NCBI RefSeq assembly: GCF_022009635.1
Contig: NZ_CP091716.1
Span: forward strand, 7,434,501 to 7,498,500
DNA: 64,000 nt
Source of the DNA: Variovorax paradoxus
GTDB taxonomy: Bacteria; Pseudomonadota; Gammaproteobacteria; Burkholderiales; Burkholderiaceae_C
Direction of reading: 5' to 3'
A model generated the notes under the pieces. The model was given only the letters and a program-made list of their open reading frames with translations. It had not been told where the DNA came from and searched no databases. This document shows, piece after piece, positions 7,737 to 36,900 of the stretch. Position 1 is the stretch's first letter. Every line of letters begins with the position of its first letter. The translations under genes were made by a program, and so were the position numbers.

Positions 7737-8369
7737 ATGCGCGACCTCGTTCAGGAACTGGTAGCTCACTATGCGGACTTGCGCCGGCAGTTGACTCGCG
7801 ACCTGAGGGATCCCCACTACGCGGCCGACATCGCGCAGTCGAGCTTCGAGCGGGTGTTCGCACAGGCCACGAAGTCGCTCGGCGCGGCCCGCGGTACCGG
7901 CGCCGAAGTGGCGGCACCGGATGACGCGAAGGACGCCGGCAGCGGTATCGAATCGCCCCGCGCCCTGCTCTTTCGCGTGGCCCGCAACCTGTGCATCGAC
8001 GATGCGCGCCGCCGCAAGGTGGCGCAGGAATGGGTCGGCACGCATGCCGCCATCGGCACGCACCTCGTGGCGCCGTCCAGCGAATTCATCCTGGCGCAGC
8101 AGCGTGTGCTGGCGCGGGTGGTCGAGACCATGGAAAAACTCCCGCCGCGGCGGCGCCAGGTGTTCCTGCTGTTTCGCGCCTACGGCCACACGCGCGCGGA
8201 GATCGCGCAGCAGTTGGACATCACCGAGATGGCCGTGGCCAAGCACCTGCTGCGCGCCACCATCGATTGCTCGCGGGTGTTCGCCGAGCTGCGCGCCGAG
8301 CTGATCGAGCCGCAGCACGTGCAGAACCACGCCGGCTTCGATACTGCGCTGGCCGAAGACTTCTCGTGA
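7737..8369 (+). CDS. ECF sigma factor, FecI type (cell-surface signalling)
   Basis: The 210-residue protein has sigma region 2 (LTRDLRDPHYAADIAQSSFERVF, then FRVARNLCIDDARRRK) and region 4 (LPPRRRQVFLLFRAYGHTR, then EIAQQLDITEMAVAKHL). Between them lies an Ala/Gly/Asp-rich insert at residues ~45-70. ATG 7737 was preferred over upstream starts because of the purine-rich GAGAAGG shortly before it and because the upstream frame runs through the Fur box. The next gene, a FecR homologue, overlaps or follows within a few bases, and a TonB-dependent transducer follows that: the standard Fec/Fpv signalling trio. It should direct transcription of the receptor when the ferric siderophore binds outside. 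Confidence 0.88.
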   Translation: MRDLVQELVAHYADLRRQLTRDLRDPHYAADIAQSSFERVFAQATKSLGAARGTGAEVAAPDDAKDAGSGIESPRALLFRVARNLCIDDARRRKVAQEWVGTHAAIGTHLVAPSSEFILAQQRVLARVVETMEKLPPRRRQVFLLFRAYGHTRAEIAQQLDITEMAVAKHLLRATIDCSRVFAELRAELIEPQHVQNHAGFDTALAEDFS

Positions 8370-8377
8370 GCGGCAGC

Positions 8378-9445
8378 ATGGCAATGAGCGCTCCGCGCGA
8401 ACGGCTGATCGAGCGCGCGCTCGCGCTGATCGTCGAGGGCGAGATCGCGCCGGGCGAGGCCGCGCAGCACGCCCGCATGGCCATGAATCAATGGCGCAGC
8501 AGATCGCCCGAGCATGCGGCGGCGCTGCTGGAGGCGCGCCATCGCTGGGACGCGCTCGGTGGCATGGCCGGCGACCTGCGCGCGCACTTCGACGATCCGG
8601 CAGCCGGCATGGCCGCCGCGGCGGCGACCGAGTCCGGCCGGCGGTCGCAGCGCCGCAAGATGCTGCTCTCCATTGCGGGGCTGCTGGGCGGCGGCCTCGT
8701 CGCGGGCCGCGGCATGCAGTGGTATTGGCAACAGCCGGTTTTTCATGCGGCCTACAACACCCGCACCGCGCAGATGCTGAAGGTGTCGCTCGCGGATGGC
8801 GCCGGCGACGCGCCGGGCAGCCAGCTCGACATCGCACCGCAAAGCGCCATCGATGTCACGCTGTATCGGCAGCGCCGCGTCGTCGAGATGGCACGCGGCG
8901 AAGTGCGCTTCGAGGTGGCGCATGATGCGCGGCGCCCTTTCCAGGTCCGCACGCGCGGTGCCGTCATCGAGGTGGTCGGCACGGTCTTCACCGTGCGCGA
9001 CCGTGGCGGACCCATCACCGTGGGGGTGGAACAGGGGCATGTCCGCGTGCAGGTTCGCGCCCGGCAAGACGGTGGAGCGCCCTACGCGAACGCCACGGAA
9101 GTCATCGACCTGCGCAGGGGCGAACTAATTGAAGTGCGGGACGGCCACGCCGATGCGGTGCGGCAATCAGACACCAGGGCCCTCTCGGCATGGCGCGACG
9201 GCTGGCTGGTGTTCGACAACACACCGCTGGGCGAGGCGCTGGCGGTGGTCAACAGCTACCGCGCCAGCCCGATCGTCGGCGCCAATGCGCGCATCGACGC
9301 CCTGCGCCTCTCGGGCCGCTTCCGCAGCAACGACTCGGTGGCGCTGGTGGCGCTGCTGCCGACGATCCTGCCGGTGACCGCCGTCTCCCGGCCGGATGGC
9401 AGCGTGGAACTGCAGGCCTGGCCGCATGGCGGCACCGCCTTTTGA
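8378..9445 (+). CDS. FecR-type anti-sigma factor / signal transducer
   Basis: This is a full-length (355-residue) FecR protein. It has an N-terminal DUF4880 segment (ERALALIVEGEIAPGEAAQHA through ARHRWDALGG), one membrane helix at about residues 93-112 (LLSIAGLLGGGLVAG), and a periplasmic FecR domain (VVEMARGEVRFEVAHDARRPF, then VIEVVGTVFTVR). A C-terminal STN-like tail (VFDNTPLGEALAVVNSY) contacts the receptor's signalling domain. ATG 8378 was chosen; GTG 8366, overlapping the sigma stop as GTGA, and ATG 8384 are also possible. It holds or activates the upstream sigma factor in response to the receptor at 9572-11962, and gives an internal comparison for the two solo DUF4880 proteins. Confidence 0.88.
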   Translation: MAMSAPRERLIERALALIVEGEIAPGEAAQHARMAMNQWRSRSPEHAAALLEARHRWDALGGMAGDLRAHFDDPAAGMAAAAATESGRRSQRRKMLLSIAGLLGGGLVAGRGMQWYWQQPVFHAAYNTRTAQMLKVSLADGAGDAPGSQLDIAPQSAIDVTLYRQRRVVEMARGEVRFEVAHDARRPFQVRTRGAVIEVVGTVFTVRDRGGPITVGVEQGHVRVQVRARQDGGAPYANATEVIDLRRGELIEVRDGHADAVRQSDTRALSAWRDGWLVFDNTPLGEALAVVNSYRASPIVGANARIDALRLSGRFRSNDSVALVALLPTILPVTAVSRPDGSVELQAWPHGGTAF

Positions 9446-9571
9446 ACAGGCTGTCTCTGTTTGGCGAGTTCAAACGTCTTACTTTGAGAAGCGGCAAGGC
9501 TCCGATTTTTCGGGGGGCCTCCGCCCAAAAGTACGAATACGTCGCATTTACCTGACCTGGAGCCCTGACCC

Positions 9572-11962
9572 ATGCGTTCTTCGCCTCGCCACCGCCTTCT
9601 GAGCGCCGCGCTTGCCGCTGCCTTTGGAACCACCTTTGTCAGCTGGAGCAACCTTGCTTCGGCGCAGGCGTCCACACAGGCGGCCGTGCCTACCTTCGAA
9701 ATCAGCGTGCCGGCACAGCCGTTGGCGGCGGCGTTGAACGAACTTTCCCGGCAGACCGGCATCCAGGTGCTGGCCTCCGGCGATCTGGTTTCACGCGTCA
9801 GCGCGCCGGCCGTCTCCGGGCGACTGACGCTGCAACAGGCACTGGACCGCCTGCTGGCCGGCAGCGGCCTGAGCGCCGCGCGCGAAGGCGGCGCGGTGGT
9901 CATCCGCGCCGCAAGCAGCGCCGATTCCGGCAAGACGCTGCCGCAAGTCCTGGTCACGGACTCGCTCGAATCCGACTCGGCCGCCTCGCTGCAGAAGGAC
10001 GGCACGGCCGCCGACGGCTACCGTGCCAAGACCGTGTCCTCGGTCGGCGCATTCGGCAGCATGAGCCTGCAGGACACCCCGTTCTCGATGAGCGTGGTTC
10101 CCCGCGAGTTGATCCAGAACATCCAGGCTCAATCGCCCGACGACATCTACAAGCTCAATCCGTCCACCCGTACCTCCACGCCGCAGGTCACGAGCTGGAG
10201 CCCGCTCGTGAGCATCCGCGGCTTCGAGGGCTCGAACATCGCCGAAGACGGCATGCGCCGCATCTACAACCACGCAGCCGTGCTCGAAGACAAGGAGCGC
10301 GTCGAGATCCTGAACGGTCTGTCGGGCTTCCTCTATGGCGCTGCGTCGCCGGGGGGCATGATCAACTACGTCTACAAGCGCCCGACCATCGAGCGCCTCA
10401 ACAGCGTCACGGTCGGCAACTACGGCGGGAGCCAGGGCTATGTTCACGGGGACTTCGGCGGCCGCTTCGACGAAGCCGGCCGCGCCGGCTACCGGCTGAA
10501 CGTGGTCAAGCAGGAGGGCGGCACCGCCGTCGACGACCAGACGATCAACCGCACGCTGGTCAGCGCCGCCGTCGACTGGCAGGTGACCGACAAGCTGCTG
10601 CTCGAATTCAACGCGGTCTACAACAAATACCAGACCTCCGGCACCTCCGCCTACTGGTTCTTCGACGGCGTGCCGCACGGCCGTGCCCCCGACGCCAAGA
10701 AGAACTGGAGCCAGCCGTGGGTGCGCGACGAGTTCGAAAACACCAAGCTGATGGGCAAGGCGACGTACCGGCTCAGCGACAACGTCACGCTGCGCGCGGC
10801 CTACATGCGCGACAACATCGACCGCCCGGTGCAGGACCACACGATGAACAGCGTGGCCTCGACCGACGGTTTCAGCCAGATCCGCATCCGCTCGGGCCGC
10901 ACCAAGGACACCTTCGACGCCGGCTCCGCCCTGGCCGACGTCACCTTCAACACCGGCCCGGTCGCGCACAAGCTCACTCTCGGCTACTACATGTACTCCG
11001 ACAAGTCGTGGGGCACGCTCAGCAGCCCCAACACCGGCTGGCAAGGCCCCTACCCCTTCAATGCGCCGACCTACGTGCCCGAGCCGTACTTCCCGCCCAA
11101 CCTGTACGCGCCCTACTACTCGGGCCGCGTGGTCAACTCCAACTACGTCATCGGCGACAACATCCAGTTCAACGACCAGTGGTCGCTGCTCGTGGGCCTC
11201 AACCACAGCACCATCCGCACGGAGTCGCTGACCTCCACCGGCGAGCGTTCGCAGCCCGACTACGACAAGAGCCGCAACTCGCCCTCGGTCTCGCTGATGT
11301 ACAAGCCCGTGCCCTGGCTGACCGCCTACGCCAGCTATATCGAGGGCCTGGAACAGGGCGGCATCGCACCAGACACCGCGTCCAACTACGGCGCCATCCT
11401 CGCCCCGATGGTGAGCAAGCAGAAGGAAATCGGCATCAAGGCCACCGTGGGCAACATGCTGCTGACCACCGCGTTGTTCGACATCGAGAAGGCCTATGAA
11501 TTCACCGACAGCAACAACGTCTACACGCAAAACGGCCGCCAGAACCACAAGGGGATCGAGTTCAACGCTTCCGGCAAGCTCTCCGACAAGTGGACCGTGG
11601 TCGGCGGCGTCACCGCGCTCGACGCCAAGGTGAAGGGTTCCGACTTCAACGGCAACGCGCCGATGAACGTGGCGAAGGTCGTGGCGAAGGTTTACTCCGA
11701 GTACGAGCTCCCCGTGCCCGGCCTGAGCCTGACCGGCGGCATCTACTACACCGGCAAACAGTGGGCCAACGCGGCCAACACCGACCGCCTGCCGGGCGTG
11801 ACCACCGCCGACATCGGCATGCGTTACGCCACCAAGGTCGGGGGAAAGCCACTGACCCTGCGCCTGAATGTGGCAAACGTGACCAACAAGAGCTATTGGC
11901 TCAACAGCTACTACGTAGGTTCGCCGCGCAGCGTGGCGTTCTCGGCGCAAGTGCAGTTCTGA
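9572..11962 (+). CDS. TonB-dependent ferric-siderophore receptor with signalling domain (FpvA/FecA-like)
   Basis: This 796-residue outer-membrane protein begins with a signal peptide (~1-32, ending near SAQA). A secretin/TonB N-terminal (STN) domain follows at ~45-115 (FEISVPAQPLAAALNELSRQ), characteristic of receptors that signal to FecR. The plug lies at ~150-270 (QDTPFSMSVVPRELIQ, LVSIRGFEG, FLYGAASPGGMINYVYKRP), followed by a 22-strand barrel ending in the expected terminal Phe (AFSAQVQF). The product should import the siderophore made by the cluster. The 126-base gap after the FecR gene shows no TAAAC-N16-CGTC box, so this gene probably depends on the upstream FecI-type sigma factor. A hairpin at 12038-12066 ends the transcription unit. 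Confidence 0.93.
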   Translation: MRSSPRHRLLSAALAAAFGTTFVSWSNLASAQASTQAAVPTFEISVPAQPLAAALNELSRQTGIQVLASGDLVSRVSAPAVSGRLTLQQALDRLLAGSGLSAAREGGAVVIRAASSADSGKTLPQVLVTDSLESDSAASLQKDGTAADGYRAKTVSSVGAFGSMSLQDTPFSMSVVPRELIQNIQAQSPDDIYKLNPSTRTSTPQVTSWSPLVSIRGFEGSNIAEDGMRRIYNHAAVLEDKERVEILNGLSGFLYGAASPGGMINYVYKRPTIERLNSVTVGNYGGSQGYVHGDFGGRFDEAGRAGYRLNVVKQEGGTAVDDQTINRTLVSAAVDWQVTDKLLLEFNAVYNKYQTSGTSAYWFFDGVPHGRAPDAKKNWSQPWVRDEFENTKLMGKATYRLSDNVTLRAAYMRDNIDRPVQDHTMNSVASTDGFSQIRIRSGRTKDTFDAGSALADVTFNTGPVAHKLTLGYYMYSDKSWGTLSSPNTGWQGPYPFNAPTYVPEPYFPPNLYAPYYSGRVVNSNYVIGDNIQFNDQWSLLVGLNHSTIRTESLTSTGERSQPDYDKSRNSPSVSLMYKPVPWLTAYASYIEGLEQGGIAPDTASNYGAILAPMVSKQKEIGIKATVGNMLLTTALFDIEKAYEFTDSNNVYTQNGRQNHKGIEFNASGKLSDKWTVVGGVTALDAKVKGSDFNGNAPMNVAKVVAKVYSEYELPVPGLSLTGGIYYTGKQWANAANTDRLPGVTTADIGMRYATKVGGKPLTLRLNVANVTNKSYWLNSYYVGSPRSVAFSAQVQF

Positions 11963-12037
11963 CGACGAGCATGCGCTGCCAGGCCGTCGCCGCCTGAGCC
12001 GCGCGGCTCTCTTCTCCGGCTTTCCCTCCAGACTCGT

Positions 12038-12066
12038 TTGCGCCCTCCCTGCACGGGAGGGCGCAA
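12038..12066. terminator. Intrinsic terminator hairpin between convergent genes
   Basis: A perfect 12-base stem (TTGCGCCCTCCC pairing with GGGAGGGCGCAA) closes a 5-base loop, followed on the plus strand by TTT. It lies between the receptor stop (11962) and the NRPS stop (12072), which converge, so it probably serves both directions. Confidence 0.8.
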
Positions 12067-12071
12067 TTTCG

Positions 12072-30523
<18,452 letters not shown>

Positions 30524-30524
<1 letters not shown>

Positions 30525-33500
30525 CAAACTTCTCCCAAACTGTCGATAAAGGAGTCGACGGCCGAGAGCGCGTCGTCGGCGCCTCCCTGCGTTGCCGAGG
30601 CTCCGGTTCGCAACGCCATGTCCTTCAGGACAGGGTGGCGGAATACATCCTGGATGGCGATGTCGGCTCGCATCGCGGACTGGACTCGCGCCACCATCTG
30701 CACGGCCAGCAGCGAATGGCCGCCGAGGTCGAAGAAGCTGTCGTGCCGCCCCACCCTTTCGACGCCCAGCACCTGGGCCCAGATGACTGCAAGTGCCCGC
30801 TCGGCATCGCCTTGCGGTTCTTCGTGGACCTGTTGCGTGCCCTGCTCCAGTTCGGGCAGCTGCTTGCGGTCGACCTTGCCGTTCATGTTCAGCGGCAGCG
30901 CCGGCAGCACCATGATGCTCGCGGGCACCATGTATTCGGGCAGCGCCCGTGAAATGCGCGCCTTCAGCAGCTGCGGCTGCGTGTCAGACGACAGGGACAC
31001 ATAGGCCACGAGCCGCGCGCCGCCAGGCCCTTCCTTGGCCACCACGACGGCTTCGCGCACTTCGGGCTGCGCCAGAAGCTGCGTCTCGATCTCGCCGAGT
31101 TCGATGCGAAAGCCCCGGATCTTGATCTGGTGGTCGACGCGGCTCAGGTACTGCAGCCGTCCGTCGAAGCTCCAGCGCACCATGTCCCCGGTGCGGTAGA
31201 TGCGCTCACCCTTCGTGCCGAAGGGGTCGGCCAGGAAGCGTTCGGCGCTCAGGCCGGGGCGATGCAGATAGCCGCGCGCCAGCCCCACGCCGCCAATGTA
31301 GAGCTCGCCCGCCACACCCTGCGGCACGGGCTGCAGATCGGCATCGAGCACACGCAGTTGCGTCGCCGCGATGGCCTCGCCAATGCCGGGATGGCCATCC
31401 GCCACGCGCTGCGCGCTGGACCAGATGGTGGTCTCGGTCGGGCCGTACATGTTCCACAGCTCCACGCCCAGGCCGTGCAGGTCCTCGGCCAGGTCCGACT
31501 GCAGCGCCTCGCCGCCGCACAGGCCCTTGAACCCGTGCAGAGGTGCCGCAGGCCAGCCCGCCGCACGCAGCAGCCGCCAGCCCGCGGGCGTCGATTGCAA
31601 GAGCGTCGCACCGCTTTCCTCGACCAGTTGCGCCAGTGCACGCCCATCGCGCACCGTCTCCTGCGAGGCCAGCACGATGCGCGCGCCACAGCTCAGCGGC
31701 AGGTACAGCTCCAGCGCCGCGATGTCGAAGGACAGCGAGGTCACCGCCACCAGCACGTCCTCGGCCGTCATGCCCGGCGTGGCCTGCATGCTGCGGATGA
31801 AGTGCGACAACGCCTCGTGGCGCACCATCACGCCCTTGGGCTTGCCCGTGGAGCCGGAGGTGTAGATCACGTAGGCCAGGTGCTCCGCGTGCAATGGCAC
31901 TTCGGGATCGTGCGCGGGCTCGCCCGAAAGGTCGATGCGGTCGATGGCCAGGACGCGGATGCCCGCGTCATCCGCGATGCGGTCCTGCAGGCTGCTTTGC
32001 GTCAGCAGCAGCGACAGGCCGCTGTCGGCAGCCATGTAGGCCAGGCGGTCTTGCGGATGCTCCGGGTCGAGCGGCACATACGCCGCGCCCGACTTGAGCA
32101 CGGCCAGCACGCTCACCACCATGCCGGCATCGCGCTCCATGACGATGCCGACTTTTTTCTCCGGGCCCGCGCCCGAAGCGATCAGCCGATGCGCCAGCCG
32201 GTTGGCGCGCTCATTCAGCTGCGCGTAGGTCAGCGCCCGCGCGCCGCACGTCAGCGCGACGGCATCGGGCCGCAACTGAACCTGTCGTTCGATGAGCCGG
32301 TGCACCGGCTGTGCATCAGCGAAGCGCAGCGCGTTGAGGCCGCGTTGCGGCGCCGCCGCCTGGTCGCGCAGCACCACGTCACCCACCGCCTGCTCCGGCG
32401 CATCGACCAGCGCCTGCAGCAGCGCCAGATAATGCCCGGCCATGCGCGCGATGGTGTCGGGCTCGAACAGCTCGCGCGCATAGCCGAAGACGGCCTTGAT
32501 TCCGCCTTCGGGGTCTTCGATGGCCGTGAGCGTCAGTTCGAACTGCGCGGCCTTCTCGCCGAGCGAGCAGCCTTCCATCGTCAGGCCCGGCAAGTTGCGC
32601 AGCGCCTCGTAGCCGCCGCGCAGGTAGTTGAACATCACCTGGAACAGCGGTGAATGGCCCATGCTGCGCTCCGGCTGCAGGGCTTCGACCAGTTGCTCGA
32701 AGGGCAGGTCCTGATGCGCCTGCGCGCCGAGCGCCGTCTCGCGGGCCTGCGCGAGCAACCGCGCCAGCCCCATGCGGCCGTGCACGGGGCTGCGCAGCAC
32801 CTGCGTATTGACGAAGAAGCCGATGACGCCCTCGGTCTCGGTCCGGTTGCGGTTGGCCACCGGCACACCTACGCGGATGTCTTCCTGCCCGGTGTAGCGG
32901 TGCAGCAGCGCCTGGAAGCCCGCAAGCAGCAGCATGAACGGCGTAGCGCCTCTCGCCTGCATCTGGCGGCGCAGCCCCTGGGCGAGCGCCGCCGGCAACT
33001 CGACGACATGACCGGCCGCGCGGTAGCCGCCCTCGGCTTTTCTTGGGTGGTCGGACGGCAACTGCAGCACCGGCTGCTCCATGCCCAGTTGCGAGCGCCA
33101 GTAAGCGAGTTGCCGCTCCCGTTCGCCCGCATCCAGCCATTGGCGCTGCCATGCGGCGTAGTCGGCGTACTGCACCGGCAAGGACGGCAATTCCACCGCC
33201 TCGCCCTGCGAGATGGCGCGGTACTGCGCCACGAACTCGTCGACCAGGATCTGCATCGACCAGCCATCGGAGACGATATGGTGCATCACGACCACAAGGA
33301 CATGGGCGAATTCGCTCTCACGAATCACGCTCACGCGCAGCAGCGGGCCGCGCAGCAGGTCGAAAGGCTTCTGGTTCGCTGCGCGGGCGGCTTCCTCGAC
33401 CAGCTCCGCACGCAGCGGCTCGGGGGCGTCGCTCAGGTCGATGACCGGAATCTCCAGTGCAAGGCTGGGCTGCACCACTTGCTCGGCCAGACCGTCCTCG

Positions 33501-33826
33501 CCGGCGCGAAACACCGTGCGCAGCGATTCATGGCGCGCTAGCAGCGCCTGGAAGGCGGCCCTGAGCGCTTCGATGTCCAGCGCGCCCCTCAGTCGCAGTC
33601 CTTCCGCAATGTGATACGCGGTGCTGTCGGGGTCCAGCTTCCAGAGGAACCATTGCCGGCGTTGGGCGAAGGACAGCGCAGCGCGGGCGGCCGGGTCGGC
33701 GCTGCGGACCAGGGCCGGCTCCCGGTCTTCGGACGCCGCGGTTCCTTTCAGGCGGCTCGCCAGCAGTGCTTGTTGCGCCGGCGTGAGGCGGGCGCGTTGA
33801 ACGGACAGTTTTTCGGATGTGGACAT
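30524..33826 (-). CDS. NRPS module C-A(Gly)-T
   Basis: This single-module synthetase of 1100 residues has C ~45-490 (active site HHIVSDGWS), A ~520-1000 and T ~1010-1075 ([10 protein letters not shown]). The A-domain code reads DILQLGMIWK, the glycine type. It receives the chain from the second PKS and passes it to the large NRPS that starts at its stop codon (TGATG). The A domain is almost identical in DNA to that of module 4 in the large NRPS, so the specificity should be the same. It starts 84 bases after the PKS stop, the largest gap among the megasynthase genes apart from the FAAL gene boundary. I see no promoter box in that gap. Confidence 0.9.
30852..31933. repeat. Copy 2 of the 1.08-kb Gly A-domain repeat
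   Basis: Partner of 16483-17564, in the same orientation, about 14.4 kb away. The flanking C and T domains of the two modules are clearly different in sequence, so the homogenised block is essentially the A domain alone. Confidence 0.9.
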
Positions 33827-33910
33827 GGGGTGAAGAAAAGTCGGTCTGCGCGGTGCGCGCGGTCCACGCGGTGGACTTCACCCTTGATGACGTATCCGGT
33901 GCCGCTTTGT

Positions 33911-36900
33911 TCAGGCCACCCTTTCCACCTGCCCTGCAACCCCGGCCTGCTCGATCTGCTCGATCACGTGCAGCTCCACCAGCGCGGCCAGCGCGGCCAC
34001 CGTCGGCTCGTTGAAGAGCGCCGCCGGATGCAGCGCCACGCCGAATTTCTTGCGCACCCGGCCCAGCAGCTGGATGGCCGTGAGCGAATCGCCGCCCAGC
34101 TCGAAAAGGCTGTCGTTCACGCCGATGGACGAAAAGCCCAGTGCCTCGCACCATGTCTGCGCGATGTCGGCTTCCAGCTCGGTTTCGGGCGGTGCGAAAG
34201 GCGTTGCCAGCGTGGGCCGTTCGTGGCTCCCCCCGACCACGCCGCGCATTGCTTCCGCAGGCGATTCCACCTCGAAATCGAGTGACGTCAGGCGCGCGCG
34301 CTTTTCCTCGACGCTCAGCGGCGAGACAAAAAGCTGCGGCGCGACCTCGCCGCAGAGCACACGCTCGAAGGCCCGCGCGCCCATGTCGGGGGAGATGCCG
34401 ACGCCTTCCGGATGGTCGCGGTGCGCCGCCATGCCGACCTCGCGCCAGGTGTCCCAGTTGACCGACCAGACGGGAAAGCGCTGCTCCCGCAAGGCCAGCC
34501 GCGCCGTGGCATCGAGGTAACAGTTGGCCGAACAGTAGTCCGCGTCGCCGAAAGCACCGAACGCGGCGGCGGTGGACGAGCAGAACAGCACGAAGTCGGG
34601 CGCGTGCCCGGCCAGTGCTGCCATCAGCGCGCGTGTTCCCTGCACCTTGGGCTTGCACACGGCATCTGCATCCGCGCGCTCGCGCTGCGCCATGACGCCG
34701 CCACCCGGCAGGCCGGCCGCGTGAATCACGCCGTGGAGATTGCCGAACTTCGCGACAGCCTCGCGCACGACCTCCTGCATGCGCCGGGCGTCGGCCACGT
34801 CGGCCTGCAGCACCAGCACCTCGGCGCCGGCCTGAGACAACTGCGTCAGCTTCTGCAGGCGCTCCCTCTGCGCGGGGGCGGTCGACGGATCGGCGATGGC
34901 CTCGCCCCACAGGTGGCGCGCCGGTATCTCCGAACGCCCCACGAGCACCAGCCGGGCCTGCCATTCACGGGCCAGGTGGCCCGCCAGCGCGAGGCCGATG
35001 CCACCCAGGCCGCCGGTGATCAGGTAAACGCCCTGCTTCCTCAGCCGCCGGCCCTGATGGCCATCGCCGCCCGGCGCCGGCTCGAACACCTGCTGCCATC
35101 GGTGCGGCCCCCGATAGGCCGCCAGCGCGGACGGTTCGGCGGCACGGGACTCGGCCAGCACCTGCCCGGCCAGCCGGGCGAGTGCCGCGTCATCGTTCAC
35201 GGGCACGGCCACGTCGATCAGCTGGCAGGCAATGTCCGGGAATTCCTGCGGCAGCACCTTGCAAGGGCCGTGCAGCATCGCCTTGCCGGGGTGCAGGCTT
35301 TCCAGGCCGGTCACGTCCTCGAGCTGGCTGGCGACCACCGTCACGCGCAGTCGCGCGCCGTGGCTGGCAACGCCCTCGCCATACAACGCCTGCGCCAGTG
35401 CGAGCATGCTGTGGAAGCCACGCGCCAGCACGGGCTCCAGCGGGCCGTGCGCATCGTGCGCTTCCAGGCTCCAGAGGTGATAGACCTGACGCAGGGGGCC
35501 GTGCGCCGAGCCGGCTTCTCGCAGCACACGCGCCAGGTCTTCGCGCGCATCGGTGCGCGCACGATAGTGCTGCGCATCTGCAACCTCGAAGGCCGATGCG
35601 CTCTCCACCACGACGACAGGCCGGGGCGAAACAGCCAGCTTCTGCAAGAGGGCCGCACGGAAGTCGCCCGCGTCGCCGAGCACGAGGCAATAGCCGGCTT
35701 CGGCAATTTCCACCGCCGCCTGTGACAACGGCTGCGCGCGCCGCCATGCGGGGACGTGGAACCAGTCCGCGAGCTCACGCTGCGCGGGCCGGCTCTGCGC
35801 TCGCGCGCTCGCCACGGGCGCGGTCTGGCCCGGCGCGACCCAATAGGAACGGCTTTCGAACGGATAGGTCGGCAGCGGGACATGCCGCCGCGACGCGCCC
35901 CCGTGGTACGCCTGCCAGTCGACCGGTACGCCCGCCACCCACATCTGCGCCAGCGCACGGGCGCACTGCGCATCGCCCTGCCGCCATTGCTGCGGACGGG
36001 TCTGTGAAGCCACGATGCAAGCGGCCGAGGCCGCGTCGACATGACGCCGTGCCAGCGACACCAGCACTTCGCCCGGCCCGGCCTCGACCAGCACGCGCCC
36101 CGGCGTGCGCAGCAACTCGCCAAGGCCATCGGCAAAGCGCACGGTGCCGCGCAGATGGCGTACCCAGTACTGCGCGCTGGTAGCCTCCGCGTCGGTGATC
36201 GGTCGGCCCGTGACGTTGGAAATGAACGGAATCGAGGGCGCATTCCTGCGCACGCCCTCGACGAGCGCCTCGAAGGCCGGCAGCACCGGCTCCACCATGG
36301 CCGAATGGAAAGCATGCGACACATGCAGCCTGCGCGCCACGGTGCCGCGTGCGGTCAGTTCGCGCTCCACGGCTGCAATGGCTTCGGGCGTGCCGGACAG
36401 CACGCACAGCCTGTCGTCGTTGACGGCCGCAAGGCTGCAGTCCGATGAGAGCCACGGCTGCAACTCGGCCTCCGACATGGCGACGGCCATCATCTCGCCG
36501 CGTGGCAGGCTCTGCATCAGGCGTCCGCGCGCGGCGATGAGGGTCAGCGCATCCTCCAGCCCGAACACACCCGCGATGCACGCGGCCACGTACTCGCCGA
36601 CGCTGTGCCCGAGCATGACGGCCGGCTGCACGCCCCAGTGCATCCACAGCCGCGCCATCGCGTATTCGACGACGAAGAGCGCCGGCTGCGTGATGGCGGT
36701 CTGCGAGAGCTTTTCCGTGGCGGCCACCTGATCGGTTTCCGAAGGAAACAGGCATTGCCGCAGGTCCAGCCCGAGCACGGGCTGCAGCACGCGGCAGCAC
36801 TGGTCGATCACATCGCGGAACAGCGGCTCGCTCTCGTAGAGCATGCGCCCCATGTGAAGGTGTTGCGCGCCCTGTCCCGGGAACAGGAAGGCGACTTGTG

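Noticed and set aside
9446..9571. Possible iron-starvation sigma box before the receptor
   Set aside because: Two CGTC sequences are present but neither has TAAA 17 bases upstream; no clear FecI-type promoter was recognised either.
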